Assembly (NCBI GenBank): GCA_023213395.1
Contig: CM041465.1
Span: 100,943,741-101,007,740, forward strand
DNA: 64,000 nt
Direction: 5' to 3'
From: Cycas panzhihuaensis
Taxonomy: Eukaryota; Cycadophyta
Part shown: positions 22,942 through 33,440 of the stretch, in pieces
How positions within the stretch are numbered: the first letter of the stretch is position 1
How the letters are laid out: each line of letters opens with the position of its first letter
Translations under genes and position numbers: made by a program
Notes under the pieces: model-generated
What the model saw: only the letters and a program-made list of their open reading frames with translations
The model's database searches: none
Told to the model about the DNA's origin: nothing

Positions 22942-23729
22942 TAAAATGCTCGCTACGGGGCAGTGATCCTACATCTAGCAAAGGGATATAAAAAGGCACT
23001 ATGCTAACTAAGCTAGGCAGCAAGGATCTCACCGCAGACATCCGACATCAAGCGCAGTTCGGATCGCAAGGTGCCCGGTTGCTTCCTGTAGTCAGGTAAA
23101 ACAAGGCCTTCCTACCCTTTGGATGGCTGGGAAGGAAAGGAAACAACTTGCGCGTTGCGTCTTCTCAAGGCAATGAGAAGGCAACGAAGATAGGGGCAAC
23201 TAATCCAATATGCAAGCAGACGTGGTAAAAGGTGTGACGAAAGGGTGGCTCGAGTACGATACAAATGGGCTATCTATGCTATGCTATGTAAAGCAAGAAA
23301 TAATGCAAAAGATAAATGCTTTCCCCTTTTATCCTTTATGTTCTTTTATCATGTCCTATCTATCTAGACAAATGCATGAAAAGGAAACAACGTAAAAGGA
23401 AACACGCGGGAAGTAAGGGGAATACCTGGATCCGACGTTTGAGTGGAGGCACGGCTTGTCTCTCTAAGTCTCGCTCTTTCTTTCTCCTTTCTTCGTGCAT
23501 GCAATGCCGGTCGACAGTGGTAGAGGGGTCCACTTACCTCCCCTTGAGCATGCTAAACTAGATGAAACGAAAGGAACTGAAAAGAAGCTTGAAACTAAGA
23601 AAGAGAAGTACTGCAAGGGCTAACCCAAGAATGGGCTCGTCCCACGTATCACTTCCGCCAACGCGCTATCCTACAAACAAGTAAGAAAGACACCTTCCTC
23701 TCGAAAGAGAGGCTGCAAGATACACCAAG

Positions 23730-23744
23730 ATATATATATATATA

Positions 23745-23789
<45 letters not shown>
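23730..23789. repeat. TA microsatellite in E 3' LTR
   Basis: About 29 TA units with one tct interruption. The matching run in the 5' LTR (53544-53673) is roughly twice as long, so the pair has drifted in length since insertion. Confidence 0.95.
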
Positions 23790-23791
<2 letters not shown>

Positions 23792-24354
23792 TGAAATCAA
23801 CTGAAACTAAGAACTAGACTAAGCATCAGAATGTAGTAAAATGAAATGAAAGCATATGAGAAACACTCACGCCACCATATACCATAAAAACATACGAAAT
23901 GGGACTGAGTATAGCCTCGGGATGGCTAACTCACCCACGGGAGGTCTCCACGGAGTTCGAGAAGGAAATACTAGTTGGCAACAAGATGGAGGCGGGTTAT
24001 CTTAGACCGGTCGGGATGCCCTAACTAAATCCCCTAAACTTCCTTAGCCCGTTCCTTAAGAAAGCATGTATGGCAAGGGGAAGAGGACAAGGGACAGAAC
24101 CCTTGGGGAGAAGGACAGCAATGGGGGACGGAACCCCGCCTACCTCCCCTGAATCCTCATGTATACGCCCTTACACCGGTTGACTAAGGAAAGAGTGAAA
24201 GAGAGCTTAGAGAAAATGGAGGGGCTCCAAGGAAACACCGGGAAAGTACCTCTAATTTAGGGCAGCACTATAGGATAGCTATGGCTAACTAGGATCTCTT
24301 TCATTTAGAAGTAAAAGAGGTAAAATAGAAAAAAGAAATTAATGAACTACTTGC

Positions 24355-24432
24355 CAGTAAAAACAAGAAAGTTGCAAGTAAAGACCCAAGGAGTTGTAAG
24401 TAAAAAATAAGAAGTGCAAGTAAAAACCAAGG
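24355..24432. repeat. Short tandem repeat, about 21 bp x 4 (E 3' LTR)
   Basis: Four imperfect units, each starting agtaaa and holding caag, are seen in a row. The same array lies in the 5' LTR at 54238-54315, so it was present in the inserted element. Confidence 0.7.
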
Positions 24433-25522
24433 CATACCTTGTATGGAGAGATTAAGCATGTACTGTGCCACTTGGAATAGCAGCAATAGATGACAAACAG
24501 AGGCTGGTTGTGAGTAGTTCTTGCTAGGGCATGGATGAAGGAAGCTCCTTACAAGTTTGGAGCTTTGGAGTTGATCCTTGAAACAGCTTTTTGGATGAAG
24601 AAGACTCTTGAATCCCTGAGCACCTACAAGAAGAATGGAGCTGGCTTTAGAGAGTAGTAGGGGGCAGCAATGGCCCTGCAAGATGCAGCTGATGGCAGCC
24701 CACTTCACCTTCTTCCAGTTGCTGTGCATGAAGTTTTTTGTTTCTGTGTGTTTTTCTTGTGTGAAAGTTAGAAGTTTCTCTTAGAAGTTTAAAAAAATAG
24801 CCAAAAAGTTCTAAAAATGGGGAGGAAAATTCCCTTTATGCTCTGTTCATAGCAGGTGAACGTTGGGGATGTCAGGGCCTCTCCAATCGAACGATGCCAT
24901 GCAGCAGTTTCACGAAAAAAGCGGAAATTGTTACGTGGTTCTCTTTTTTCAAATTTCAAACAGTCATACCGCGGCAAACTCTGTGGTACCATTGCAAACT
25001 CTACAGTACCGCTAAGTTTACCGCAGTATTAGCCTGGAATTAAAAAAAGAGAAAAATGAGTAGAAATACCCAGTTTTGAGGAAAAAATAGAGGCTAAACA
25101 TGAGTCAGACCAGCTGAGGGAATGCCCAAGCAGTGGGCAAGTACCCAAAACAATGCAAAGAGTCCTAACTAAGGATTAAACTAGGCTTAGGAAGGACTGT
25201 AACATAAGCAACATGCCGTAACAAGAGCAAATAAGACTGATAGAAACATCCAGGAGGACCGTGGGGACACCGTGGATGGTTGTACACCATACGAGATGTA
25301 GCATTCGCTGAGGAATGACCCCTATGTGAGTCGTCATAGGCTGATGGTGTGCCTTAGGCACATGCATTATGAGCAAGTAGAAAAGTAATGTGTGCAGGCA
25401 GGCATATGTCAAGCAACCTGCTCTAAATAACCTCAATCAAACATGGGCAAGAAAACTAAGAAAATATACCTGAACAAACCTATGTCGATGCGTCTCGAGT
25501 CCATTCCCATTAGCTGGGAACA

Positions 25523-25570
25523 TCGCCTCGCGCAGAGCCTCACTACTGAAGCGTAATGTGATGGCGAATG

Positions 25571-25649
<79 letters not shown>

Positions 25650-26225
25650 AGCAAAGACGTGGACCAAGGGTGTAGGCAAGTGTCGTGGCAAAACGCGTGG
25701 ACAAGGGAGACGGAGACGAGGACAACATAGGGGCTGCCTACGCATCATCTAAACATCGACCTGTAACTGAAATAAGCAAGCAAAAGGGGATGCCCCCGTT
25801 GCTGAAGTGCAACACGAAGTAAGAGGTCATCCAGCAAATAGGGCAAGTAATCTAATTAACAACAACCAGGGGCTTGGGCGCAGGCTGGCTAGGCAAGCCT
25901 CAAGGGTGGTCAGACCTGGGGAGTATTTCCTTTAGGGACCCCAGGAGCAAGAAAGGGCTGCAAAAACAAGTCCAGGGTAGCAAAATGAGCCAAACGAGTA
26001 TAAACTCGAGCATGCACAGGAGTAGCACGTAAAACGATGCAGAAGGGCCCTAGCAAAAGTGTGATAATGAGGCGCCATAAATGTCCTTGCAAGAGAGGGC
26101 AAAAAGGGCATCCAGGGAGCACAATGGGTGATAGGGCCTGAAGGCAAAGGTTAACAGGGCAACGAGACGGTCCCAATGACTGTCGCAGAGCCAAAAATGG
26201 AAGAAGTGCCCGTCGGGGCCCCCGC
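25523..26225. other. Element E 3' region; second RNase H deleted
   Basis: It aligns with the 3' region of A up to caagcctcaagggtggt (near 25912), then jumps straight to the block tttcctttagggacccc that in A lies past the RNase H frame. About 600 bp, including the whole aRNH frame, is missing. The tract also holds a long TA microsatellite (25574-25647). No gene is left. Confidence 0.8.
25574..25647. repeat. TA microsatellite upstream of E 3' LTR
   Basis: About 37 TA units. The A and F copies have only a few TA units here (near 3115 and 38970), so this run expanded in E. The repeated Ile-Tyr frames it creates are not genes. Confidence 0.95.
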
Positions 26226-26235
26226 CTATATAAGG
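26226..26235 (+). promoter_or_regulatory. TATA box of antisense gene (E)
   Basis: The sequence ctatataagg lies in the conserved gcccccgc context, about 160 bp upstream of the ATG at 26394. It is identical to the box in F. Its orientation matches the antisense gene, not the element. Confidence 0.7.
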
Positions 26236-26393
26236 AAAACCAATGAAAATCGAATTCATTTTCACCGGCTCTCGTGCGAAATCAGAGCCTCTTCCTTACG
26301 ACACGGAGCACTACCTGACTTCAGAGGCACGCAGGAGATGATCCGACCATCAGATTTGAGCGTAGAGACAGCTGTTATGACCCCAGAGACAAG

Positions 26394-28700
26394 ATGGCGA
26401 CGGTCAGGCCGGACCCAGTGAGTGGATCTCATGCAACCCTCGTCATTTTAAAGTTTGAAAGTTATTACTTTTTAATTAATTTTTAATGTTTTTTATGCCC
26501 CTTATGGGCAATTAGAGGCCTCTCGGAGTCCGAATTAGACCGAAGAGGCGGACCAGGCATTAGTGAGCCCCGGTCCCGGTGGGCCCCACGGGGTCCACTA
26601 GAAAAAATTTGATTTTCTCAAAAACCCCTTTTGGGGGTGTCATACTGCGGGTTAAGATCAAGACTGCGATCTTGGCCGCAGGATCGCTGCAGAGGAGCGA
26701 TCACGCGGGACCCGGTACGTAGACAGAAAATTAGAAAAAACAGAAAAGGGGCCAAACTGCCCCCAAAAACCAGAAAGGACAACCAGACAGACAGCTAGGA
26801 GCCTAGATGACTACTAGGAGACTGACCTTGACTGACTTTTGATGATTGCAGGTAGTTATCACGGTGGATAACCGCGAAAATGTCGGCATGCCTATACTGA
26901 GCTACTTAGAGATGATGACCTAGGAGGACAAGGCGACTCTGAAGAGATGTGGCCTGTACAAGGCCCTGAAGACCCCCTACCACATCGGATCACGGCCCCG
27001 GTTGACATAGTGTCATACTGGGACAGGAGGAGGCATGTATTCCGCTTGCCTCAGATAGGAGATATCACGATCACCCCAGGCGATATCAGGTGGATCCTGG
27101 GGGTACTAGCGACGAGGAGACCCGTGAGACTGAGGGCGCTGCCTAGCACCGAAGCAGCGCACAGGGAGGCAGCCTAGTTCCTCACGGGGACTGACAGGTG
27201 GGAGCAGAGGGGAGCTCCCCTCCAGATGGTACTCATGTCACAGATTCCTCGGGTGAGGAAGCTTATACTACTATGCATTCTGTTCTGAACTTCCCAGAAA
27301 TAGAACTACAGGGAGATCCCCAGAGGATGGGTGGATGCGCCAAAGGCGAGGTGGTGGCGAGAGGATGGACTGGGCCACCCTAGTTGCGGCGAACCTCGTC
27401 ACCCAACTAGATACCGTCAGGAGATCAGGCAGAGGAGGCTTCTCTTACAGCATACTATTGCAGTGCTAGTTTTTCGATCACTTCATGGCGGTGGCACCTA
27501 TAGGGGGCCATTCCCCATAGCGAGGTGGGCCCCGATGGTCCACAGGTGGCAAACGAGGCTCCGAGGGACAGAGGACCAGGCCCATGTCCGTCGGTCAGTT
27601 GACGTGACATCACTCGACCTCCTTACTCTGACAAACTACATAGCAGAGCCCTACAGAGTAGTGAGGTGGGAGAGTGATGACGGAGTAGGAGGAGCAGGAG
27701 CACCCATCGACGATGGCAGTGACGATGACGACGACGATGGGGGTGACGACAGCGATGACAGGGGATATGGGGCTATCCCATCACGACCTGCAGGAGAGGC
27801 AGGTCCATCACAGTCGTCAGAGGGAGCAGCAGGACCATCCAGTATGCCAAGGAGGGTAGGCCTATCGTGAGTCATTAAGACGAGTGGTGGCTGAGACCGG
27901 GGGACGCAGACTACGGATCGTGAGGAGATCCGGAGAGGCGAGGGTCAAGCCAATCCCTACCAGAGATGAGGTAGAGACAGAGGACGTGCCAGAGGATGAG
28001 GCACCTGTAGCTGGCGGAGGGCCAGGAGACGAGGATGTCGCCCGAGCAGAGGAGACGGCGGCCACGGCAGGTGAGACCTAACCGTTTCCTTAGTCGTTTG
28101 ACATCTAGATAGATTTTTAATTTCATTTTATTATGATATGCAGTGAGGATGTACACTAACACATGGCATGTTGCATTGACAGGAGTAGCAGAGGTGCAGA
28201 GGCTGGTCGAGGCCATGGTAAGGGAGATGTTCCCTCAGGTCTAGGCAGAGGGGCAACCGCCCATCCAGGTGGAGGATGCGCCCAGATTGGCAGGAGCCTA
28301 TATGCAGGCATTCGCCCTATTGGCAAGAGCGAGAGACATCTGGGCTGCAGAGACCCAGGAGCACATGGCATTCCGGGGGCAGCTGCAGCGAGAGCTCGAC
28401 ATGACCAGGGGCGAGTGGGACGAGCTGCGCGGACGGGTCCAGGCCTTGGAGACATAGAGCGGGCTAGGAAGAGATGCGGGGAGCAGCACCCGCCTAGCAG
28501 TCCTAGAGGAGCGCCTTAAGGCATCGGAGGAGAAGTTCAGAGCCATAGAGGAGGGACTCCGAGGTGAGAGGGATCGCATCCAGGTCCGCTATGACCAGCT
28601 GGTGGTACAGGTGGTCTCGAGGTCGAGCAGGAGCCAGACCCACACATGCAGCAGTGCGACCGAGATGGCCTCGGACGAGGAGAGCGAGGCAGGCATGTGA
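26394..28700 (+). pseudogene. Element E antisense gene: PMD-like protein with coiled coil, three exons
   Basis: Exon 1 (26394-26417) encodes MATVRPDP and ends at gtgagt. Intron 1 runs to the attgcag at 26851. Exon 2 (26852-28070) keeps the blocks CGLYKALKTP, SYWDRRRHVFRLP, IGDITITPGDIRWILGVLA and VHRWQTRLRGTEDQAHVRRS. It has indels around 26983 and near 27290-27330, and a stop at 26923. An Asp run marks the acidic tract (27713-27765). Intron 2 is 112 bp (28071-28182). Exon 3 (28183-28700) reads in one frame to TGA with two TAG stops. It has a clear heptad pattern, for example LEERLKASEEKFRAIEEGL, so it probably forms a coiled coil and dimerises. Intron 1 lacks the palindrome found in A and F. 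The family assignment is by pattern; the function is unknown. Confidence 0.7.
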
Positions 28701-29511
28701 GGCCTGTGGAGGAGCCTCGCAGGATGTGGTCCTAGGAGAGGGATCACAGGCATCGGGATGGGACCCCAGGGTCAGGACAGCAGCAGTAGATGAGATGTAC
28801 ATATATATGGTTTTGACGGGAAAGCACGGGCCTCCAGGGGGTCATATGTAGACTCACATGATTGTACCCCCCCTGCAAGGATCCCGGCTTCCCACATGCA
28901 CGATGTACTATGACACTTTTTGATATATATATATATACATGGGGTAATTGGAACCCCACTTTGACATGAAATGGTGTGTATGATGTATGATAGAGATAGC
29001 ATGTATGATTTACTTTCGTAAATGAATATTTTTATATGTTGCAAATGTTTGTATGTTGTAAGTGCAAATGTGTAAATATACAAATATGTTAATATGTAGA
29101 TTTTTGTTGTTAATATTTTGTTGTAATATGCATGTGTTTCCTTCCATGTATAGCTATATGTCTAACAGGAGCACACACATCCACCGTAAACAGAGGCAAC
29201 CGAGAGGTGTGAGGTTAGAAATAGAGTGACATGCACGTCCACAGGGGAGCATAGCGGAATATGCGAAGGAAACGACAGGCACGAGAGGGGAGTGACGATA
29301 CTCCACAGCGTCATCCTAGTTGGGGGATGCCAAAATAGGAGGACAAAGGTTCCCAAGAGCACACGGAATGCGGGTTCCGCAGGAGGACCCGGAAGAAGAA
29401 GCGAAAATCCACCTTTAGTTGCCATTCAACCCATGGTTGGGAAGAATGGAAACAATTTAAAATGGCAGTTTAGGCTCGTTTCGGAGCATGGCAAAGAAAA
29501 GAGCGAAAAAA
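28701..29511. other. Region between antisense gene end and integrase end (E)
   Basis: It contains the conserved gggggtcat...ccctgcaagga block (28838-28885), a short TA run (28923-28937) and AT-rich filler. An 87-codon minus-strand frame (29162-29425) is the counterpart of 7165-7416. No known protein is recognised. Confidence 0.5.
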
Positions 29512-30840
29512 TCACGCGTAAAATTTCTTGAGGAACTTTCCGTTGACCGCTTTCTCAAATTCCAAGCCGTCTAAGGTGGCGATCTCAGAGTCATTATCGA
29601 GGCTTTCGAGAATGACGAAGGGGCCTACCCACTTGGGCCCGAATTTGGCCAAGCGATCGTAAAGATACTCCAATTTGAGGACGTGGTCCCCGGGACACAA
29701 AGGACGAGCACGAAGACGTTTGTCGTGTGTCCTTTGCAAGCGGGCTTTCAAAGTGAGGTTCGCTTGATAAGCCGTTAAGTGCTTCTCATCCAGGGCTTCG
29801 AGGTCCAGGAGGCGAGCCTAGTGAATAGATTCCTCGTCAATGAGGCCTCGAAGGGAAACCCGAAGAGAAGGGATCTCCACTTCCAATGGGAGTATCGCCT
29901 CGGTTCCATAGACTAATGAGAATGGGGTCATTCCGGTAGCCGTGCGGATGGAAGTGCGATAAGCCCATAGAGCAGAAGGGAGTTGGATATGCCAGTGTCT
30001 TTGAGACTTAGCGACGGTTTTCTTCAAGATGCCGACGAGCGTTTTGTTGAAAGATTCAACTTGCCCATTCGCTTGGGGGTAATAAGGGGATGACGTCTTG
30101 TGCGAGATCTTGAATTTCTCGCATAATTCGTCTATTTCCTTATTACAGAAGGAAGTTCCATTATCCGTAATTAGGACATCTGGAATTCTGAAACGATAGA
30201 TAATATGCTGGTAGACGAAGGTGGCTATCGTCTTACTAGGGGTAGTGGACAGGGGGATTGCCTCTGCCCATTTAGTGAAGTACTCAGTAGCGGTTAAGAT
30301 ATATTTGTGTTGTGCGGAAGATGGCGGTGATATAGGCCCAATGAGGTCTAAGCCCCATTGAGAAAAGGGCCACGAAGACATGACAGGGTGCAATGCCTCA
30401 GAAGGTATGTGAGAGACATTGGCGTGCTCCTGACAACGCCGACATCTAAGGGCACAAGCGTGGGCGTCCTTGAATAAGGACGGCCAGTAATAGCCCATAC
30501 GGAGGATCCTTTGGGCCATGGATTGGCCTCCAAAGTGGCCCCCACAAATGCCATGGTGGCATTAGCAGAGTATTTGGTCCGCTTCGTCAGAGGTGACGCA
30601 GCGAAGCAGGATCCCATCGAAAGATCTCTTGTACAACACTTCATCTACGAGGAAGTATTGCCTAGCAGTGGCGCGGATACGCGACCTAACTTTGTTACTG
30701 GCTTCAGGGCGATATTCTTGCTGAGTCAGATATCGCACAATGTCACCATACCACTCGCTGTCGGCGAGTGGGTGAGGAGAAGCATCTTGGACGGTCATAA
30801 TAGACTCATCCGGGAAAGAGTCGTCAACGGGAACACCGCT
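29512..30840 (-). pseudogene. pol: Element E integrase
   Basis: A nearly complete integrase. The open part 29818-30519 holds RILRMGYYWPSLFKDAHA and CRRCQEH (the Cys pair of the HHCC zinc module), WGLDLIG (Asp 1), LITDNGTSFCNKE (Asp 2) and ANGQVESFNKTL (Glu). It ends at a stop after EESIH (29818). The C-terminal part (29512-29751) has KWVGPFVILESLDN and KFLKKFYA-stop. The N-terminal histidines lie just beyond a break near 30520-30562. The spacing is that of Ty3/Gypsy DDE integrases. One stop and one small deletion near the NG of 'DNGAYR' inactivate it. Confidence 0.92.
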
Positions 30841-32495
30841 CACGTTGGGAATGGCAGCATCGGCTAATTGCTCCGCTACTATCATTCCCTTCTTTGACTT
30901 CCTATTGACGACTTGCAAATCGAACTCTTGAAGCAGGATAGCCCAACATCCCGCCCTACACAACCGAATCTGTAAGTAAATAACGCAAGGGATCGGATTG
31001 GACGATTACCTTGGTTGTATTACCAAGGAAGTAATGCTGAAATTTCTTAGTCGCATGGACTAAGGAGAGGCATTCCTTTTCAGCGGGGGGATAGTTTAAT
31101 TCAGCGGTAATGAGAATGCAGCTGATGAAATAAATGGCCCTCTCAGTTCCCGAATCATCCTCCTGCGTAAGCATTGCGCCTGTGATCTGGGTTCTTAGCC
31201 GAGGTGTATAGGATGAAGGGCCTATCAAAGCGAGGAGGCGCCAGTGTAGGGGCAGAAATGAGAGCTTCCTCGAGCCCTATGAAGGCCTTTTGGGTCTCGT
31301 CTAACCAGACAAAAGGGGCTCCTTTCTTCAATAGGTTCGTAAGAGGCTTGGCGTTTATGGCGAAATCTGCTAAAAAATGCCTCAAGAAACCAAGCCTGCC
31401 TAGAAACGACTTAATTTATCATTGGGTCCTAGGCGGCGGCATGTCAACGATTACCTTGACTTTTTCCAGGTTGATTTAGATTCCTTGTTGGGACACGAGG
31501 AAACCCAAGAGTTTGCCTAAAGTGACGGCAAATACGCATTTCAGCGAGTTTAGACTAACATGATACTTGCGGCATCTTGTGAAGATGGCGCGCAAGTCGG
31601 AGGGATGATGGGCTCTGGAATGAGAAAGGCCCATCATATCGTCCATGAAGACCTCCATCGTAATATTGATGAGGTCATGAAAGATAAAATGCATGGCTCT
31701 TTGATAAGTAGCCCCTACATTCTTAAGACCAAAGGGCATTGCCTTGTAGGCAAAGGTACCCCATGGCATAGTGAAGGCCATCTTATGGCGGTCTTCGGGA
31801 GAAATCTAAATCTGGTTGTAGCCAGAGAAGCTGTCCATCAAGGGCATAACTTCGAATCCAGTCGTATGATCGATTATTTAATCGATGAAGGGAAGAGAAA
31901 AGTTGTCCTTAGGACAAGCGTTGTTTATGTCGCAAAAATCGACACAAATACGAATGGTCCCGTTCTTCTTAGCAACGGGAACGATATTCGATACCCACTT
32001 AGGGTAATCGATGGAGGAAATGAGTCCCGCCCGTAAGCTTCTCAACTTCCATCTTAACAAGAGTGAAAGCTTCGTGAAGGGACGCTTCCGACGCACGGGA
32101 GCGCCGTGAAAGGTCGTAAGGTTGTGCGTGACGATGGAGGGATCAATGCCCTTCATGTCCGAGTAGCCCCATGCGAATACATCGTGGAATTCCTGAAACA
32201 GGAGGGTGTATTCCCTCACTTCGTTAGGAGTACATTCCACTCCTACCATGATGACCTTGTCCGGGGCAAGGACTATGTCCTGAGTTGCCCCCATGCACAT
32301 GGCATTCCCCTCCTCGAAATGGAAGGGGGCAATATCAACCAAAAAGGAGGAAACGGAAGAGGGGATTGGGTCAGCTAATGGGGACCCAATCGCTAAGACC
32401 TTCTGGTGGCCACGCTTGTGGTGACCAGGAGGCAAACTCGGCATGGAACCAGCTAAGTGTTCCAGCAAAGCCTCATCGTCTTCGAAGTAGTCCAC
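30841..32495 (-). pseudogene. pol: Element E reverse transcriptase and degenerate RNase H
   Basis: The RT N-terminal part is open (31878-32495) through YPKWVSNIVPVAKKNG and INNACPKDNF. The stretch around the usual 'MEVEKLLDAG' is damaged. The palm continues at 31476-31781 with GLKNVGATYQRAMHFIF and VFMDDMMG. RNase H follows (30956-31385) with ERAIYFIS, AELNYPPAEKECLSLVHATKKF and a broken start after FILYTSA. The Asp expected after LYT is Ser, as in the other copies. Stops and indels (31476, 31430, 31200, 30955) kill the frame. With the second RNase H deleted, this copy would lack an intact catalytic RNase H even without the other lesions. Confidence 0.92.
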
Positions 32496-33440
32496 CCCAT
32501 GGATGACCTGACTTCGAATGGATGAGGCGCGGGATAGCGTGGGAGCGATAGGACCGGTATGGCCTGAAAACTACCCATCATCCCTAAGGGACTCTGAAGG
32601 AGAGTCAAGGAGAGGCCCCTTGTAAAAAGCAAGAGGGGAACTCTTGACATCGTCACCTATGGGAGGTGACGGGACGGAAGAACTAGGAACGTGATGATCG
32701 ACATGCGCAATGTCATGTGACATGTGAAAATGACCAGGCTCTACAACAAAAGAGGCCCTAGGAGGGAGCCTAGGACTAGGAGGATGCCCCACACTAGTGC
32801 GGAGGAACGAAACTGGGTGAGGACAGCCCTCATCCTCGCTATGGGACCCGTCATCATCAAACACGGTGAGATACCCATAGCTCCCGACACCAATGGGGGC
32901 GAAGCGCATCAAACCAGGAGAAGAAGGTGTGGGATCTTCTTCTCGGTAAGAGGAATCAGGGATTCCAATGGAGTAAGCCAAGGCATGGTCGGAAGGGCGT
33001 TTGTTTCCCTTCATATGGCCATGGCTTACCTGGGCGGAAGACCTAGCTGGTTTGGTGAGCGATTGCTCACGGGAGACAACTTTCATTTGTCCATTATAGA
33101 TAAATTTAAGTTTCCCCCAACGGGTGGAACACACGGCTCCCATTTGGTCAAGCCATGGTCGACCCAGAAGCAAGTTGTAATCAACATCAACATCGAGGAC
33201 AACGATGTCAGTAACAATAGTCTTGTCCTCGAGGGTAAGGGGTATCGAGATAGATCCTAAGGGAGTCTTCTCGCTACCGTCATAACCCTGACAACGCCAC
33301 GGATCCAAGTTCCATGAGACGCCAAGCTCTTGCATAACGCGTAAGGGCATGGCATTGACGGAAGAACCGTTATCCACGACAGTTCTTCGCAACATGCAAT
33401 CGGGAGTATCTATGGTAATGGTGAAAGGGAAGTTCCATTG
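32496..33440 (-). pseudogene. pol: Element E aspartic protease and linker
   Basis: In frame with gag. The protease has FTITIDTPDC, then VVDNGSSVNAMPL with the catalytic Asp at 33372-33374. It ends with VDVDYNLLLGRPWLDQMGAV at about 33180. As in A and G, Asn follows the Asp. The linker holds IGVGSYGYLTVFDDDGSHSE and ends at a stop at 32571, before the pre-RT block. No active-site residue is missing, so this is the best-kept protease here. Confidence 0.88.

Larger units (their letters stand above)
22942..25522 (-). repeat. Element E 3' LTR
   Basis: A 2,581-bp LTR from taaaatgctcg (family tgaaacgctcg) to ggaaca (one A lost) on the plus strand. It contains a TA microsatellite (23730-23789) and a four-unit tandem repeat (24355-24432). 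It also has the inverted GTAAACTT-type motif near 24967-25022. No gene. Confidence 0.92.

Noticed and set aside
24355-24432. CRISPR-like array
   Set aside because: Four imperfect 21-bp tandem units with no spacers, duplicated in both LTRs of E.
25433-25748. Open frames of repeated Ile-Tyr residues
   Set aside because: They are translations of the TA microsatellite; the same happens at 53380-53701.
32724-33260. 178-codon plus-strand frame opposite gag/protease of E (and 31560-32036 opposite RT)
   Set aside because: Shadows of conserved minus-strand codons; they show no domain and are not kept in A or F.
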